Source: JAJVHZ01 sp041395385
GTDB lineage: Bacteria > Pseudomonadota > Gammaproteobacteria > JAJPIJ01
Assembly (NCBI GenBank): GCA_041395385.1
Contig: JAWLAN010000018.1
Coordinates: 39,937-103,936, forward strand
DNA: 64,000 bases
Direction of reading: 5' to 3'
The notes below the pieces were generated by a model. The model saw only the letters and a program-made list of their open reading frames with translations. It searched no databases and was not told where the DNA came from. Shown piece by piece: positions 8,964 to 17,110 of the stretch (the stretch's first letter is position 1; each line of letters starts with the position of its first letter). The position numbers were made by a program, and so were the translations under genes.

Positions 8964-9164
8964 GTGTGCGTGGCTCCGAACTGGATGGCAGGCTCAGAGC
9001 AACTCGCGTTCCAATCACGCAACTCCCTGATTATCTGGAAGGCCGTGATGACTGCCGGCATCGGGGCGGCAATTACGTGCAGGCCGCCGCGGGCCGGATC
9101 GTGCCGCCGAAGGGAAACGGCTTGCCGCGGCCGAGGTCCGCCCCGCTGGCGGGCGCCGGGGCGG

Positions 9165-10529
9165 TCAGCGGATCCAGACCGTCTTCACGTTGGTGAATTC
9201 GCGGATGCCGTGGTAGGAGCACTCCCGTCCGAAGCCGGAGGCCTTCACGCCCCCGAACGGCAGGCGCGGATCGCTCTTGACCAGTCCGTTGACGAAGGCC
9301 ATTCCGCTCTGCAGTCCTCGCGCCACGCGCTCGCCGCGCGCCGCGTCGCGGGTCCACACGCTGCCGCCCAGGCCGTAGCGCGAACCGTTGGCCACGCGCA
9401 CCGCCTCGGACTCCCCGGCGACGCGGATGACGATCGCCACCGGTCCGAACAGCTCCTCCTCGTAGGCCCGCACGCCCGGTGTGACGCGGTCGAGTATGGA
9501 CGGGGCGTAATACCACCCGGGGCCGGAGAGCGGCTCGCAGCCGGTCACCGCGACTGCGCCCTGCGCCAGGCTGTCGCGCACCTGCGCGTGCAGACCGTCG
9601 CGCAGATCGGCGCGCGCCATCGGCGCGAGCGTGGTCGACTCCTGCATCGGATCGCCAGGGCGCAGGCTCTCCACGCCCGCCCTGAACCGGGCGAGGAACT
9701 CATCGGCAATGCCCTCGGTGACGATGAAGCGCTTGGCCGCGATGCAGCTCTGCCCGGCGTTCATGTAACGCGCGGCCACGGCCGTGGACGCCGCCAGATC
9801 GAGATCGGCATCCTCCAGCACGATGAACGGATCCGAGCCGCCGAGCTCCAGCACCGCCTTCTTCAATGCCGCGCCCGCGCGCTGCGCCACCTTCCGTCCC
9901 GCGGCCTCGCTACCGGTGAGCGTCACCGCGTGCACGCGCGGATCGTCGATGACCCGCGCGGCCTGGTCGGTGTCGATGAACAGCGATCGGAACACGCCGC
10001 GCGGGAAGCCCGCCTGCGTGAACACCTCCTCGATGGCGAGCGCGCAGCGCGGCACGTTGGGTGCGTGCTTGAGGATCCCGCAGTTGCCCGCCATGACGCC
10101 GGGGGCGGCGAAGCGGAAGGCCTGCCAGAACGGAAAGTTCCACGGCATGATGGCCAGCACCACGCCGAGCGGCTGGTAGGCGACGTAGCTGCGGCCGGCG
10201 TCGGTGGCGACCTCCTCGTCGCCGAGCATGCGTGCGGCCTCCTCGGCGTAGTACTCGCAGACCCACGCGCATTTCTCGACCTCGGCGCGCGCCTCCTTGA
10301 TGAGCTTGCCCATCTCCGTGCAGACGATCGCCGCGAACTCCTCGCGTCGCGCGCGCAGCACTTCCGCGGCGCGCCGCATCAACACGGCGCGCTCGGCGAT
10401 CGGCGTGGCGCCCCATTGTGCGGAGGCGGCGCTCACCTCCGCAAGCGCGTCCTGCAGCTCGCCTTCGCTCAGGAACGGGTAGGACTGCAGGCGCTCGCCG
10501 GTGGCGGGGTTGATGGTCTCGAACTTCAT
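9165..10529 (-). CDS. NAD(P)-dependent aldehyde dehydrogenase, succinate-semialdehyde type
   Basis: 454 residues, the usual length for the short succinate-semialdehyde dehydrogenases related to E. coli Sad. Visible motifs are MPWNFPFWQ (cofactor site), LTGSEAAGR (Rossmann turn), LELGGSDPFIVL with the general-base Glu, and NAGQSCIAAKR with the catalytic Cys. The C-terminal LPFGGVKASGFGRECSYHG is also family-typical. The enzyme would oxidise succinate semialdehyde or a similar aldehyde in the cytoplasm; exact substrate and cofactor preference cannot be read from sequence. It lies 45 bp downstream of the rhodanese gene on the same strand, so the two may form a transcription unit. Family call is certain; substrate is likely. 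Confidence 0.9.
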   Translation of the reverse strand: MKFETINPATGERLQSYPFLSEGELQDALAEVSAASAQWGATPIAERAVLMRRAAEVLRARREEFAAIVCTEMGKLIKEARAEVEKCAWVCEYYAEEAARMLGDEEVATDAGRSYVAYQPLGVVLAIMPWNFPFWQAFRFAAPGVMAGNCGILKHAPNVPRCALAIEEVFTQAGFPRGVFRSLFIDTDQAARVIDDPRVHAVTLTGSEAAGRKVAQRAGAALKKAVLELGGSDPFIVLEDADLDLAASTAVAARYMNAGQSCIAAKRFIVTEGIADEFLARFRAGVESLRPGDPMQESTTLAPMARADLRDGLHAQVRDSLAQGAVAVTGCEPLSGPGWYYAPSILDRVTPGVRAYEEELFGPVAIVIRVAGESEAVRVANGSRYGLGGSVWTRDAARGERVARGLQSGMAFVNGLVKSDPRLPFGGVKASGFGRECSYHGIREFTNVKTVWIR

Positions 10530-10574
10530 CGTCGGTGCTCTCGGGTTGGTGATGTGACGTCGGCAGGGCCGCTC

Positions 10575-10991
10575 TCAGCCCTGTTCCCATGGCAGGCCGC
10601 GAAAACGCCAGCCGCCGATCGTGCTGCGATGATTCTCGGCATCCTTCTCGCCCTCGAATCCCTCCTCGATGTTGTAGACGCGGCGAAAGCCCTGACGAAC
10701 CAGCTCCTCGCCGGCGGCCAGCGATCGCGCGCCGCTGCGGCACAGCAGATAGACCGGCCTGGCCTCCGGCGCAACCCCGCCTTGCGCGTGCAGCAGCTCA
10801 CGCACCGCGGCGACGAATCCGGAATTGACCTTCCACTCCGGGAACTCCTTCCAGGGCACGTGCAGGGCGCCGATCGGATGCCCGACGTAGTCGAACTCCA
10901 TGCGGCTGCGTACGTCGATCAGCACCGCCATCGGGTCGGCGGCCAGCTGCGCGTGCGCCTGCAGCGGGTCGACCCTGTTGACGCTGGTCAT
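10575..10991 (-). CDS. Rhodanese-like sulfurtransferase domain protein
   Basis: 138 residues from ATG 10991; an in-frame start at 11033 adds only an Arg-rich stretch. It is a single rhodanese domain: VLIDVRSRMEFDYVGHPIGALHVPW near the N-terminus is the CH2A-like motif, and LLCRSGARS carries the active-site Cys loop. The last 35 residues (YNIEEGFEGEKDAENHRSTIGGWRFRGLPW) match the tail of small single-domain rhodaneses in sulfur-oxidising and other gammaproteobacteria. It would move sulfane sulfur between carriers in the cytoplasm. No signal peptide is seen. It precedes the aldehyde dehydrogenase gene on the same strand. Confidence 0.88.
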   Translation of the reverse strand: MTSVNRVDPLQAHAQLAADPMAVLIDVRSRMEFDYVGHPIGALHVPWKEFPEWKVNSGFVAAVRELLHAQGGVAPEARPVYLLCRSGARSLAAGEELVRQGFRRVYNIEEGFEGEKDAENHRSTIGGWRFRGLPWEQG

Positions 10992-11116
10992 TCGTGAGGT
11001 TCCTCGGCATCGGCGCGGGCGGGTGCGGGCCAAACCAATGTAGAGCGGCCGGCCGCGGCTGTAAAGTCGCAGGCCTGGCGCATTACCTTCGTTGTTTGTC
11101 GATATAATCCGCCGCC

Positions 11117-12610
11117 ATGGGGAACGAATCTCAGGGCGCCGCCGCGGTCGACCTCGGTTCCAACAGCTTTCACATGATCGTCGCGGAGGTCGATGAGTCC
11201 CGTCTGAAGGTCATCGACAAGATGCGCGAGATGGTTCGCCTGGCCGGTGGCCTGGACGAGAAGAATCGCCTGAGCGAAGAGGTGATGCAGCGCGCGGTGG
11301 AATGCCTGCGCCGCTTCGGACAGCGGTTGTGTGCGGTGCCGAAGGGGCGGGTGCGCGCGGTGGGCACCAACACGCTGCGCAAGGCGCGCAACAGCGCCGA
11401 GTTCATCGCCCGCGCCGAGGAGGCACTCGGTCATCCGATCGACATCATCGCCGGCCACGAGGAGGCGCGCCTCATCTACCTCGGCGTATCCCACAGCCTG
11501 GAGGACGACAGCCGGCGCCGGCTGGTGGTCGACATCGGCGGCGGCAGCACCGAGATCATCCTTGGGCGCAAGTTCGAGCCCAAGCACATGGAGAGCCTGC
11601 ACATGGGCTGCGTCGGTTCGAGCCTGCGCTATTTCCCCGATGGACAGATCACCGCCGATCGGATGCGCGCGGCGGAGATCGCCGCGTTGCAGGAGCTGGA
11701 GCCCATGGCGACGGTATACCGCGAGATCGGCTGGGAGACCTCGATCGGGGCCTCCGGCACCGTGCTGGCGATCGCGGAGGCCGTGCACGACGCCGGCTGG
11801 TGCAAGGACGGCATCAGCGCCGCGGCCCTGAGGAAGCTCGCCAAGGCGCTGGTGGCGGCCGGCAATGCCGCGGACGTGAAGATGGCGGGCGTCACGGCGG
11901 AGCGCGTGCCGGTGTTCCCGGGCGGGGTGGCCATCCTCTCGGCCATCTTCGAGGCGCTGGACATCGAGCAGATGAGCTGCGCCAGCGGCGCGCTGCGCGA
12001 GGGACTGATCTACGATCTGGTGGGCCGCCTGCGGCAGGACGACATCCGCGAGCGCACCATCGCGGAGCTCGCCGATCGCTACCGCATCGACCGGGTGCAG
12101 GCGGAGCGGGTGAAGCGCAAGGCGCTGGCCCTGTGGGAGATGGTGCGGACGCACTGGCAGATCGACACGGAGGAGTACCAGCGGCTGCTCGGCTGGGCGG
12201 CGTGCCTGCACGAGATCGGACTGTCCATTTCGCACAGTCAGTACCACAAGCACAGCGCCTATCTGCTCAACAACCTCGACATGCCCGGATTTTCGCGCGG
12301 CGAGCAGCAGCGGATGGCCTTCCTGGTGCGCGCGCATCGCCGCAAGTTTCCGCTGCCCGAGTTGCAGGCGCTGCCGGACGACGACGTGCAGCCCGTGCGG
12401 CGACTGTGCGTGCTGCTGCGGCTGGCGGTGCTGCTGCACCGGGCGCGCTCCACGGCCGAGATGCCGCGCATCGAGGTGGAGGTCGACGGCGACACTCTGA
12501 AGCTGCGCTTTCCGGAGAACTGGCTGCAGGCATACCCGTTGACGGCCGCGGACCTGGCGCTCGAGGCCGACTACCTGAAGGCGGTGGGGTTCAAGCTCAA
12601 GAGCCGCTGA
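11117..12610 (+). CDS. ppx: Exopolyphosphatase / guanosine pentaphosphatase (Ppx/GppA)
   Basis: 497 residues, matching the family's usual size. The N-terminal AAVDLGSNSFHMIVAEV is the ASKHA phosphate-binding signature, VVDIGGGSTEIILG is the second phosphate motif, and GASGTV the third. The C-terminal part (from about residue 310) is the helical HD-like domain, with LHEIGLSISHSQYHKHSAYLLNN. The enzyme cleaves terminal phosphate from long-chain polyphosphate and may act on pppGpp. Ppx and GppA cannot be separated confidently by eye; length and tail favour Ppx. No ppk gene is adjacent. It is divergent from the rhodanese/aldehyde dehydrogenase pair. Confidence 0.93.
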   Translation: MGNESQGAAAVDLGSNSFHMIVAEVDESRLKVIDKMREMVRLAGGLDEKNRLSEEVMQRAVECLRRFGQRLCAVPKGRVRAVGTNTLRKARNSAEFIARAEEALGHPIDIIAGHEEARLIYLGVSHSLEDDSRRRLVVDIGGGSTEIILGRKFEPKHMESLHMGCVGSSLRYFPDGQITADRMRAAEIAALQELEPMATVYREIGWETSIGASGTVLAIAEAVHDAGWCKDGISAAALRKLAKALVAAGNAADVKMAGVTAERVPVFPGGVAILSAIFEALDIEQMSCASGALREGLIYDLVGRLRQDDIRERTIAELADRYRIDRVQAERVKRKALALWEMVRTHWQIDTEEYQRLLGWAACLHEIGLSISHSQYHKHSAYLLNNLDMPGFSRGEQQRMAFLVRAHRRKFPLPELQALPDDDVQPVRRLCVLLRLAVLLHRARSTAEMPRIEVEVDGDTLKLRFPENWLQAYPLTAADLALEADYLKAVGFKLKSR

Positions 12611-12733
12611 ATGCGCCCGCGGCGCGTGTTCACGGCCGCGGGAATCGCCTCCGTTCGCGGCACGGCGAGCGCTACTTGCAGCGCGCCCGCATACATCATT
12701 TAATGCCGTGAATATCGATTGGGTCAGCCAGCC

Positions 12734-13882
12734 ATGACGGAATCGTCGGTCTCCCCGGACAAGCAGATCATCGACGCCGAAGTCGTGCCGGCCGGCGGCG
12801 GGTCGAATCGCTGGGCGCTGCTGGCCCTGGTGCTGGCGCTGGCGGCGGCGGCGCTGGCGGCGTTCGCGTTGATCCGGACGCAGCGGGCGCTGGAGGCGGT
12901 GCGCGGCGAGCAGGCCTCGGAACTGGCGGGCCTGAGCGAGAGGTACGAGGGTCTCGGTGGCCGGCTCGAGGCGGCGACCGCCGCCAGCGAGCAGGCCAGG
13001 AGCGCGAGCGAGCAGAGCGATCGCCGCCTGAACGAACTTGGCTCCGCGCTGGCGGCGTTGCAGGAGGAGACCTCCGGCACGCTCGCCGCGATCAGGCAGG
13101 CGCAGAACGCCGGCACGGGAAAATCCGACGCGATCTGGGTCCTGCGCGAGGTGCATTACCTGCTGACGGTTGCGGAGCAGCGACTGCGCCTGGAGCGCGA
13201 CGTCGCCACGGCCATGGCGGCCCTGGAGGGCGTCGATCGCCGGCTGGCCGACCGCGACGATCCGTCGCTGCTGCCGGTGCGGGAGAAGGTGATCGCGGAT
13301 CTCAATGCGCTGCGTGCCGTGACGCCGGTCGACACCTCCGGAATGACGCTGACGCTCGCGGACCTGCTCACGCGGGTGGAGAAGCTGCCGCTGAAGGCCG
13401 GCGACGTCGAGCCCGCCGCCGCCGTCACGTCCGACGCAGGCGAGGGCACGGCAGCCGGCGAGTTGCAGGCCGGCGGGTGGCGGCAGGCGCTCGAGCGCAT
13501 CTGGGCGGACCTGGTGCGCCTGGTCGACATCAAGAGCATGGAAGTACCCGACGACGTCATCTTCGACCCCGGCAAGCGCTATCTGCTGCAGCAGAATCTC
13601 CGGCTGGAACTGGCTGCCGCGCGGCTGGAGGTCCTGCGCGGCGATACGGCCAATTTCCGCGCCACTCTGGCGCGCGTGGACGAGCTGCTCGAACGCTACT
13701 ACGACACGCGCAGCCCGGAGGTTGGCGGCATGCGTGCGACGCTCGCGCCGTTGACGAGCGTGGAACTGTCGCCGGAGCTGCCGAGCCTGCAGGATGCGCT
13801 GGAGCTGGTGCGTGGGCAGTTGAGTGCCGCGACCCGGCCGGCGGAGAACGTAAACGTCGAGGCGGCGACGGCCGCGCCCTGA
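12734..13882 (+). CDS. hemX: HemX-like membrane protein (uroporphyrinogen-III C-methyltransferase family name)
   Basis: 382 residues from ATG 12734; a TTG at 12719 is also in frame and neither has a clear Shine-Dalgarno. One transmembrane helix at about 27-48 (WALLALVLALAAAALAAFAL) is followed by a coiled coil to about 120. The conserved domain follows, with WVLREVHYLLTVAEQRLRLERDVATAMAALE. Databases label this family uroporphyrinogen-III C-methyltransferase, but it lacks a methyltransferase fold; its role beside heme-synthesis genes is unclear. It is followed by hemY 10 bp later. In many gammaproteobacteria the order is hemC-hemD-hemX-hemY; here ppx precedes and hemC/hemD are absent. Confidence 0.88.
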   Translation: MTESSVSPDKQIIDAEVVPAGGGSNRWALLALVLALAAAALAAFALIRTQRALEAVRGEQASELAGLSERYEGLGGRLEAATAASEQARSASEQSDRRLNELGSALAALQEETSGTLAAIRQAQNAGTGKSDAIWVLREVHYLLTVAEQRLRLERDVATAMAALEGVDRRLADRDDPSLLPVREKVIADLNALRAVTPVDTSGMTLTLADLLTRVEKLPLKAGDVEPAAAVTSDAGEGTAAGELQAGGWRQALERIWADLVRLVDIKSMEVPDDVIFDPGKRYLLQQNLRLELAAARLEVLRGDTANFRATLARVDELLERYYDTRSPEVGGMRATLAPLTSVELSPELPSLQDALELVRGQLSAATRPAENVNVEAATAAP

Positions 13883-13892
13883 TATTCCCGTC

Positions 13893-15110
13893 ATGCGCTT
13901 CGTGATCCTCTCCCTGGTGTTGCTGGTGGCAGCGGTGCTGCTCGGCGGCGTGCTGCTCAAGGACACCGGCTTCGTGGTCATCGGCGTGCACGGCCAGGTG
14001 GTACGCACGAGCTTCGCGTTCTTCATCATGCTGCTGCTGGTGGGCATCGTCGCTGTCTGGTGGACGTTGAAGACGCTGGTGCGGTTGTGGCGCGCGCCGC
14101 GCGACTTGCGGCAGTGGTCGCGCCGGCGCCGCGAGACCAAGGCGACGCAGAGTCTCTCCGACGGCTTTCTCGCCCTCGTGGAAGGGGATTGGCGCGAGGC
14201 CGAGCGATCCCTGAGCGACGGCGCGCGGCGCAGCGACTCGCCGCTGCTGCACTACCTGGGCGCGGCCCGCGCCGCGCAGGCGCTGCAGGCGGCGGACCGC
14301 CAGGCCTTCTACCTGCAGATGGCCAGCGAGCAGGGCGAGGACGCCCAGCTGCCGGTGCGACTGAGCGAGATGGAGCAGGCCCTGCACGAGCGTCGCCTGG
14401 ATGACGCGCGCGCACTGCTCGCCGAGCTCAAGCAGATCGACAGCCGCCACGATCAGGTGCTGCGCATGGAGGCGGCCTTTTACCGGGCGGCGGGCGAGTG
14501 GAGCGCGCTGCTCGATCTCCTGCCCAGGCTGGCGAAGCGGGATCTGCTGCCGGCCGCGCAACGGGCGACGATGGAGCAGGAGGCGATGGACGGACTGATG
14601 CTGGACGCGGAGGGCCGCAGCGATGCGCGCGCGATCACGGCGGCGTGGGAGCGCGTGCCGCGGACACGGCGGCACCTGCCGGAGATCACGGCGCGATACG
14701 CGCGCGCGCTGGCGGCCTGCGGCGAACAGGAGGAGGCCCACAACCTGGTGCTGGGCGCCCTGCGCAAGCACTGGGACGCCGGGCTGGCCCGCGTATACGG
14801 AGAGCTGCAGTCGCAGGATGCGCTCAAGCAACTGAAGAACGCCGAGAGCTGGCTGGCGGAGCATGGCGAGGAACCCGGCCTGCTGCTGGCCCTGGGGCGA
14901 CTGGCGCTGCGCAATGGACTGTGGGGCAAGGCGCGGAGCTATCTCGAGGACCTGATCCAGAAGGCGCCGACGCCGGAGGCCTATCGTCTGCTGGCCGAGG
15001 CGCAGGAACAGCTCGGCGATCGCGACGCCGCATTGCGCTGTCACCGGCAGGGATTGCTGCTGGCCACCGGGCAGTCCGCCACCGCGCTGCTTGCGCACCG
15101 CCGCGACTGA
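13893..15110 (+). CDS. hemY: HemY protein, membrane-anchored TPR protein
   Basis: 405 residues. Two N-terminal transmembrane helices (about 3-22 and 42-63) precede the family motif WRAPRDLRQWSRRRRETKATQSLSDGFLALVEGDWREAE. The rest is TPR-like helical repeats, ending with LGRLALRNGLWGKARSYLEDLI and a final TPR. This is the gammaproteobacterial HemY, not the Bacillus protoporphyrinogen oxidase of the same name. It is proposed to act in late porphyrin synthesis or scaffolding at the inner membrane, but its activity is not established. It probably shares an operon with hemX. Confidence 0.92.
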   Translation: MRFVILSLVLLVAAVLLGGVLLKDTGFVVIGVHGQVVRTSFAFFIMLLLVGIVAVWWTLKTLVRLWRAPRDLRQWSRRRRETKATQSLSDGFLALVEGDWREAERSLSDGARRSDSPLLHYLGAARAAQALQAADRQAFYLQMASEQGEDAQLPVRLSEMEQALHERRLDDARALLAELKQIDSRHDQVLRMEAAFYRAAGEWSALLDLLPRLAKRDLLPAAQRATMEQEAMDGLMLDAEGRSDARAITAAWERVPRTRRHLPEITARYARALAACGEQEEAHNLVLGALRKHWDAGLARVYGELQSQDALKQLKNAESWLAEHGEEPGLLLALGRLALRNGLWGKARSYLEDLIQKAPTPEAYRLLAEAQEQLGDRDAALRCHRQGLLLATGQSATALLAHRRD

Positions 15111-15129
15111 GAGCGCGGCGGGCCTCGCC

Positions 15130-16140
15130 TCACTTCGCCGCGAATTCGAAGGCGTCCGAGTAGATCCGTTCGGGCGGCGCGCCGTGCCTGATCCCGACCT
15201 CCGCCACCGCTTTGGTCATCACCGGCGGCCCGCAGGTGTAGATGTCGTAGCCGGAGAGATCGGGGTGTTGCGCGGCCAGGGTCTCGTGGACGAGCCCGCG
15301 GCAACCGCTCCATTGCTCCTCGGGGCACGGCTCGGAGAGCACCGGCACCCAGGAGAAGTTCGCATGCTCGGCATCCCACTGCCGCGGCAGCGGGGAGTAC
15401 AGGTCGCGCGCGGCGCGCACGCCCCAGTAGAGCGTCATGGGCTGCTGCACGCCCTTGGCGAAGGCGTGTTCCAGCACCGCCTTGATCGGTGCGAAGCCGG
15501 TGCCGCCGGCGACGAAAACCGCGGGCCGGACGGAGTCCTCGCGCAGGAAGAAACTGCCGTACGGGCCGCGGATGCGCAAGAGCTCCCTCGCCTTGAGGGC
15601 GTGAAAGGCATACTCGGCGAACACGCCGCCGGGGTAATGGCGCACGTGCAGCTGCAGAAACTCGTCGTCGTGCGGCGCATTGGCGAGCGAGTAGGCCCGC
15701 TGCCGGCCGTCGCGCATGAGGATCTCGATGTACTGGCCGGCGCGGAAGACGAGGCGCTCGCTCTTGGGCAGCTGCAGCCAGATGCCCATGACGTCGTGGG
15801 AGAGGCGCTCCAGGCGCGCCACGCGCGCTGGCAGCGTCCGCACCTCCGGCACCGCCGCCAACCCCGCTTCACGGACGTGCAGGCTCAGATCGCTGCGCGC
15901 GTGCGCCTGGCAGCACAGGCACCAGCCCTGCTGCCTTTCGGCCTCGGTCAATGCCGCGGTCTGCGCCCCGTCCGGGTAGTCGACCTCGCCGGCGAGGATC
16001 TGCGCCTTGCAGGCGCCGCACTGGCCGTTGCGGCAGCCGTAAGGCAGCGCCACCCCCTGGCGCAGGGCGGCGTTGAGCACGGTTTCCCCGGTCGCGGCGT
16101 CGAAGGCGCTCCCGCTGGTGTTCAGCGTTATACGGTGCAT
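15130..16140 (-). CDS. 2Fe-2S ferredoxin / NAD(P)H-flavin reductase fusion (CDP-6-deoxy-delta-3,4-glucoseen reductase-like)
   Basis: 336 residues from ATG 16140. Residues 1-90 are a plant-type ferredoxin with Cys36, Cys41 and Cys44 in YGCRNGQCGACKAQ and a fourth ligand in GWCLCCQ (72-78). An FAD-binding barrel follows with the motif RAYSLANAP, then a nucleotide-binding domain with FVAGGTGFAPIKAVLEHA and YTCGPPVMT. It would pass electrons from NAD(P)H through FAD to the 2Fe-2S centre and on to a partner oxygenase or reductase. The usual database name comes from AscD of dideoxysugar synthesis, but no such pathway lies here, so the physiological partner is unknown. It is 17 bp downstream of the phosphoribulokinase gene. 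Confidence 0.85.
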   Translation of the reverse strand: MHRITLNTSGSAFDAATGETVLNAALRQGVALPYGCRNGQCGACKAQILAGEVDYPDGAQTAALTEAERQQGWCLCCQAHARSDLSLHVREAGLAAVPEVRTLPARVARLERLSHDVMGIWLQLPKSERLVFRAGQYIEILMRDGRQRAYSLANAPHDDEFLQLHVRHYPGGVFAEYAFHALKARELLRIRGPYGSFFLREDSVRPAVFVAGGTGFAPIKAVLEHAFAKGVQQPMTLYWGVRAARDLYSPLPRQWDAEHANFSWVPVLSEPCPEEQWSGCRGLVHETLAAQHPDLSGYDIYTCGPPVMTKAVAEVGIRHGAPPERIYSDAFEFAAK

Positions 16141-16157
16141 TGGGCGGCCTTCACCCC

Positions 16158-17021
16158 TCAGCCGCCGCTGCTGTCGCGAACCATGCGCTCGACGACAGGC
16201 CCGATCAGCAGCTCGAAGGCGAAGCTCTTCTTGCCGGCCGGAACCACGATGGTGTCCGGGCGCGACATGAACGAACCGGAGAGCATCTCCAGCAGATAGC
16301 GGTAGTCCGGCTGGATCTTGCGGCGGTTGGCGATGTGGATGACGACGAGGCTCTCGTCGTCGCTCGGCACCTCCGTCTCGGTGAACGGGTTGGAGGTGTC
16401 GACCATCGGCACGCGCTGGAAGTTGATGTCGGTGAGCGCAAACTGCGGGACGATGTAGTGCACGTAGTCGTGCATGCGGTGCAGGATCATCTGCGTGGCG
16501 GCCTGGGCGGAATAGCCGCGCACCGCCTTGTCGCGATGGATCTTCTGCATCCACTCCAGGTTGATGATGGGCACCACGCCGATGAGCAGATCCACGTGCT
16601 GCGCGATGTTGACGCGGTCGGTGATCACGCCGCCGTGCAGACCCTCGTAGAAGAGCACGTCGGTGTTGCGCGGCAGCGGCTCCCAGTCGGTGAACGTGCC
16701 GGGCGGCCGGTTGAACTGCAGGGCCTCCTCGGATGTGTGCACGTAATGACGTCTGCGGCCGGTGCCGTGCTCGCCGTACTCGCCGAACAGCGCGGCGAGT
16801 TCCTCGAAGTGATTGCCCTCGGGACCGAAATGGGTGACCCGCTCGCCTGCGGCACGCAGCTTCTCCATCTCGCTGCGTTCGTAGCGGTGGAAACTGTCGC
16901 CTTCCACGACCGCGGCCAGGATGCCCTCCCTGCGGAAGATGTGCTCGGAGGCGACCTTGACGCTGGACGTGCCGGCCCCGGAGGAACCGGTGACGGCGAT
17001 GATCGGATGGGCCTTGGACAT
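16158..17021 (-). CDS. prkB: Phosphoribulokinase
   Basis: 287 residues, right for the short bacterial (class I) enzyme. The P-loop reads GSSGAGTSSVK (12-22), the family's variant lacking the classic GKT. Further motifs are VVEGDSFHRYER, DVLFYEGLHGGV and PIINLEWMQKIHRDKAVRGYS. It phosphorylates ribulose 5-phosphate to ribulose 1,5-bisphosphate in the Calvin cycle. No RuBisCO or other cbb genes are in the window, though rpe at about 57 kb could supply substrate. Related PRK genes also occur in heterotrophs such as E. coli with no Calvin cycle, so autotrophy is suggested but not proved. It is divergent from msbA, with 89 bp between starts. Confidence 0.93.
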   Translation of the reverse strand: MSKAHPIIAVTGSSGAGTSSVKVASEHIFRREGILAAVVEGDSFHRYERSEMEKLRAAGERVTHFGPEGNHFEELAALFGEYGEHGTGRRRHYVHTSEEALQFNRPPGTFTDWEPLPRNTDVLFYEGLHGGVITDRVNIAQHVDLLIGVVPIINLEWMQKIHRDKAVRGYSAQAATQMILHRMHDYVHYIVPQFALTDINFQRVPMVDTSNPFTETEVPSDDESLVVIHIANRRKIQPDYRYLLEMLSGSFMSRPDTIVVPAGKKSFAFELLIGPVVERMVRDSSGG

Positions 17022-17110
17022 GTCTGGGCGAGGCGTCGACTATGGGTGCGAATGGCGCGGATATAGGATAATCGAAATCCGGCCCTGACGCCGCGCATCG
17101 ACAAACACCC

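Noticed and set aside
8709..10997. 762-codon plus-strand ORF
   Set aside because: Antisense to clear aldehyde dehydrogenase and rhodanese genes.
10988..14140. 1050-codon minus-strand ORF
   Set aside because: Antisense to ppx and hemX, both with full family motifs.
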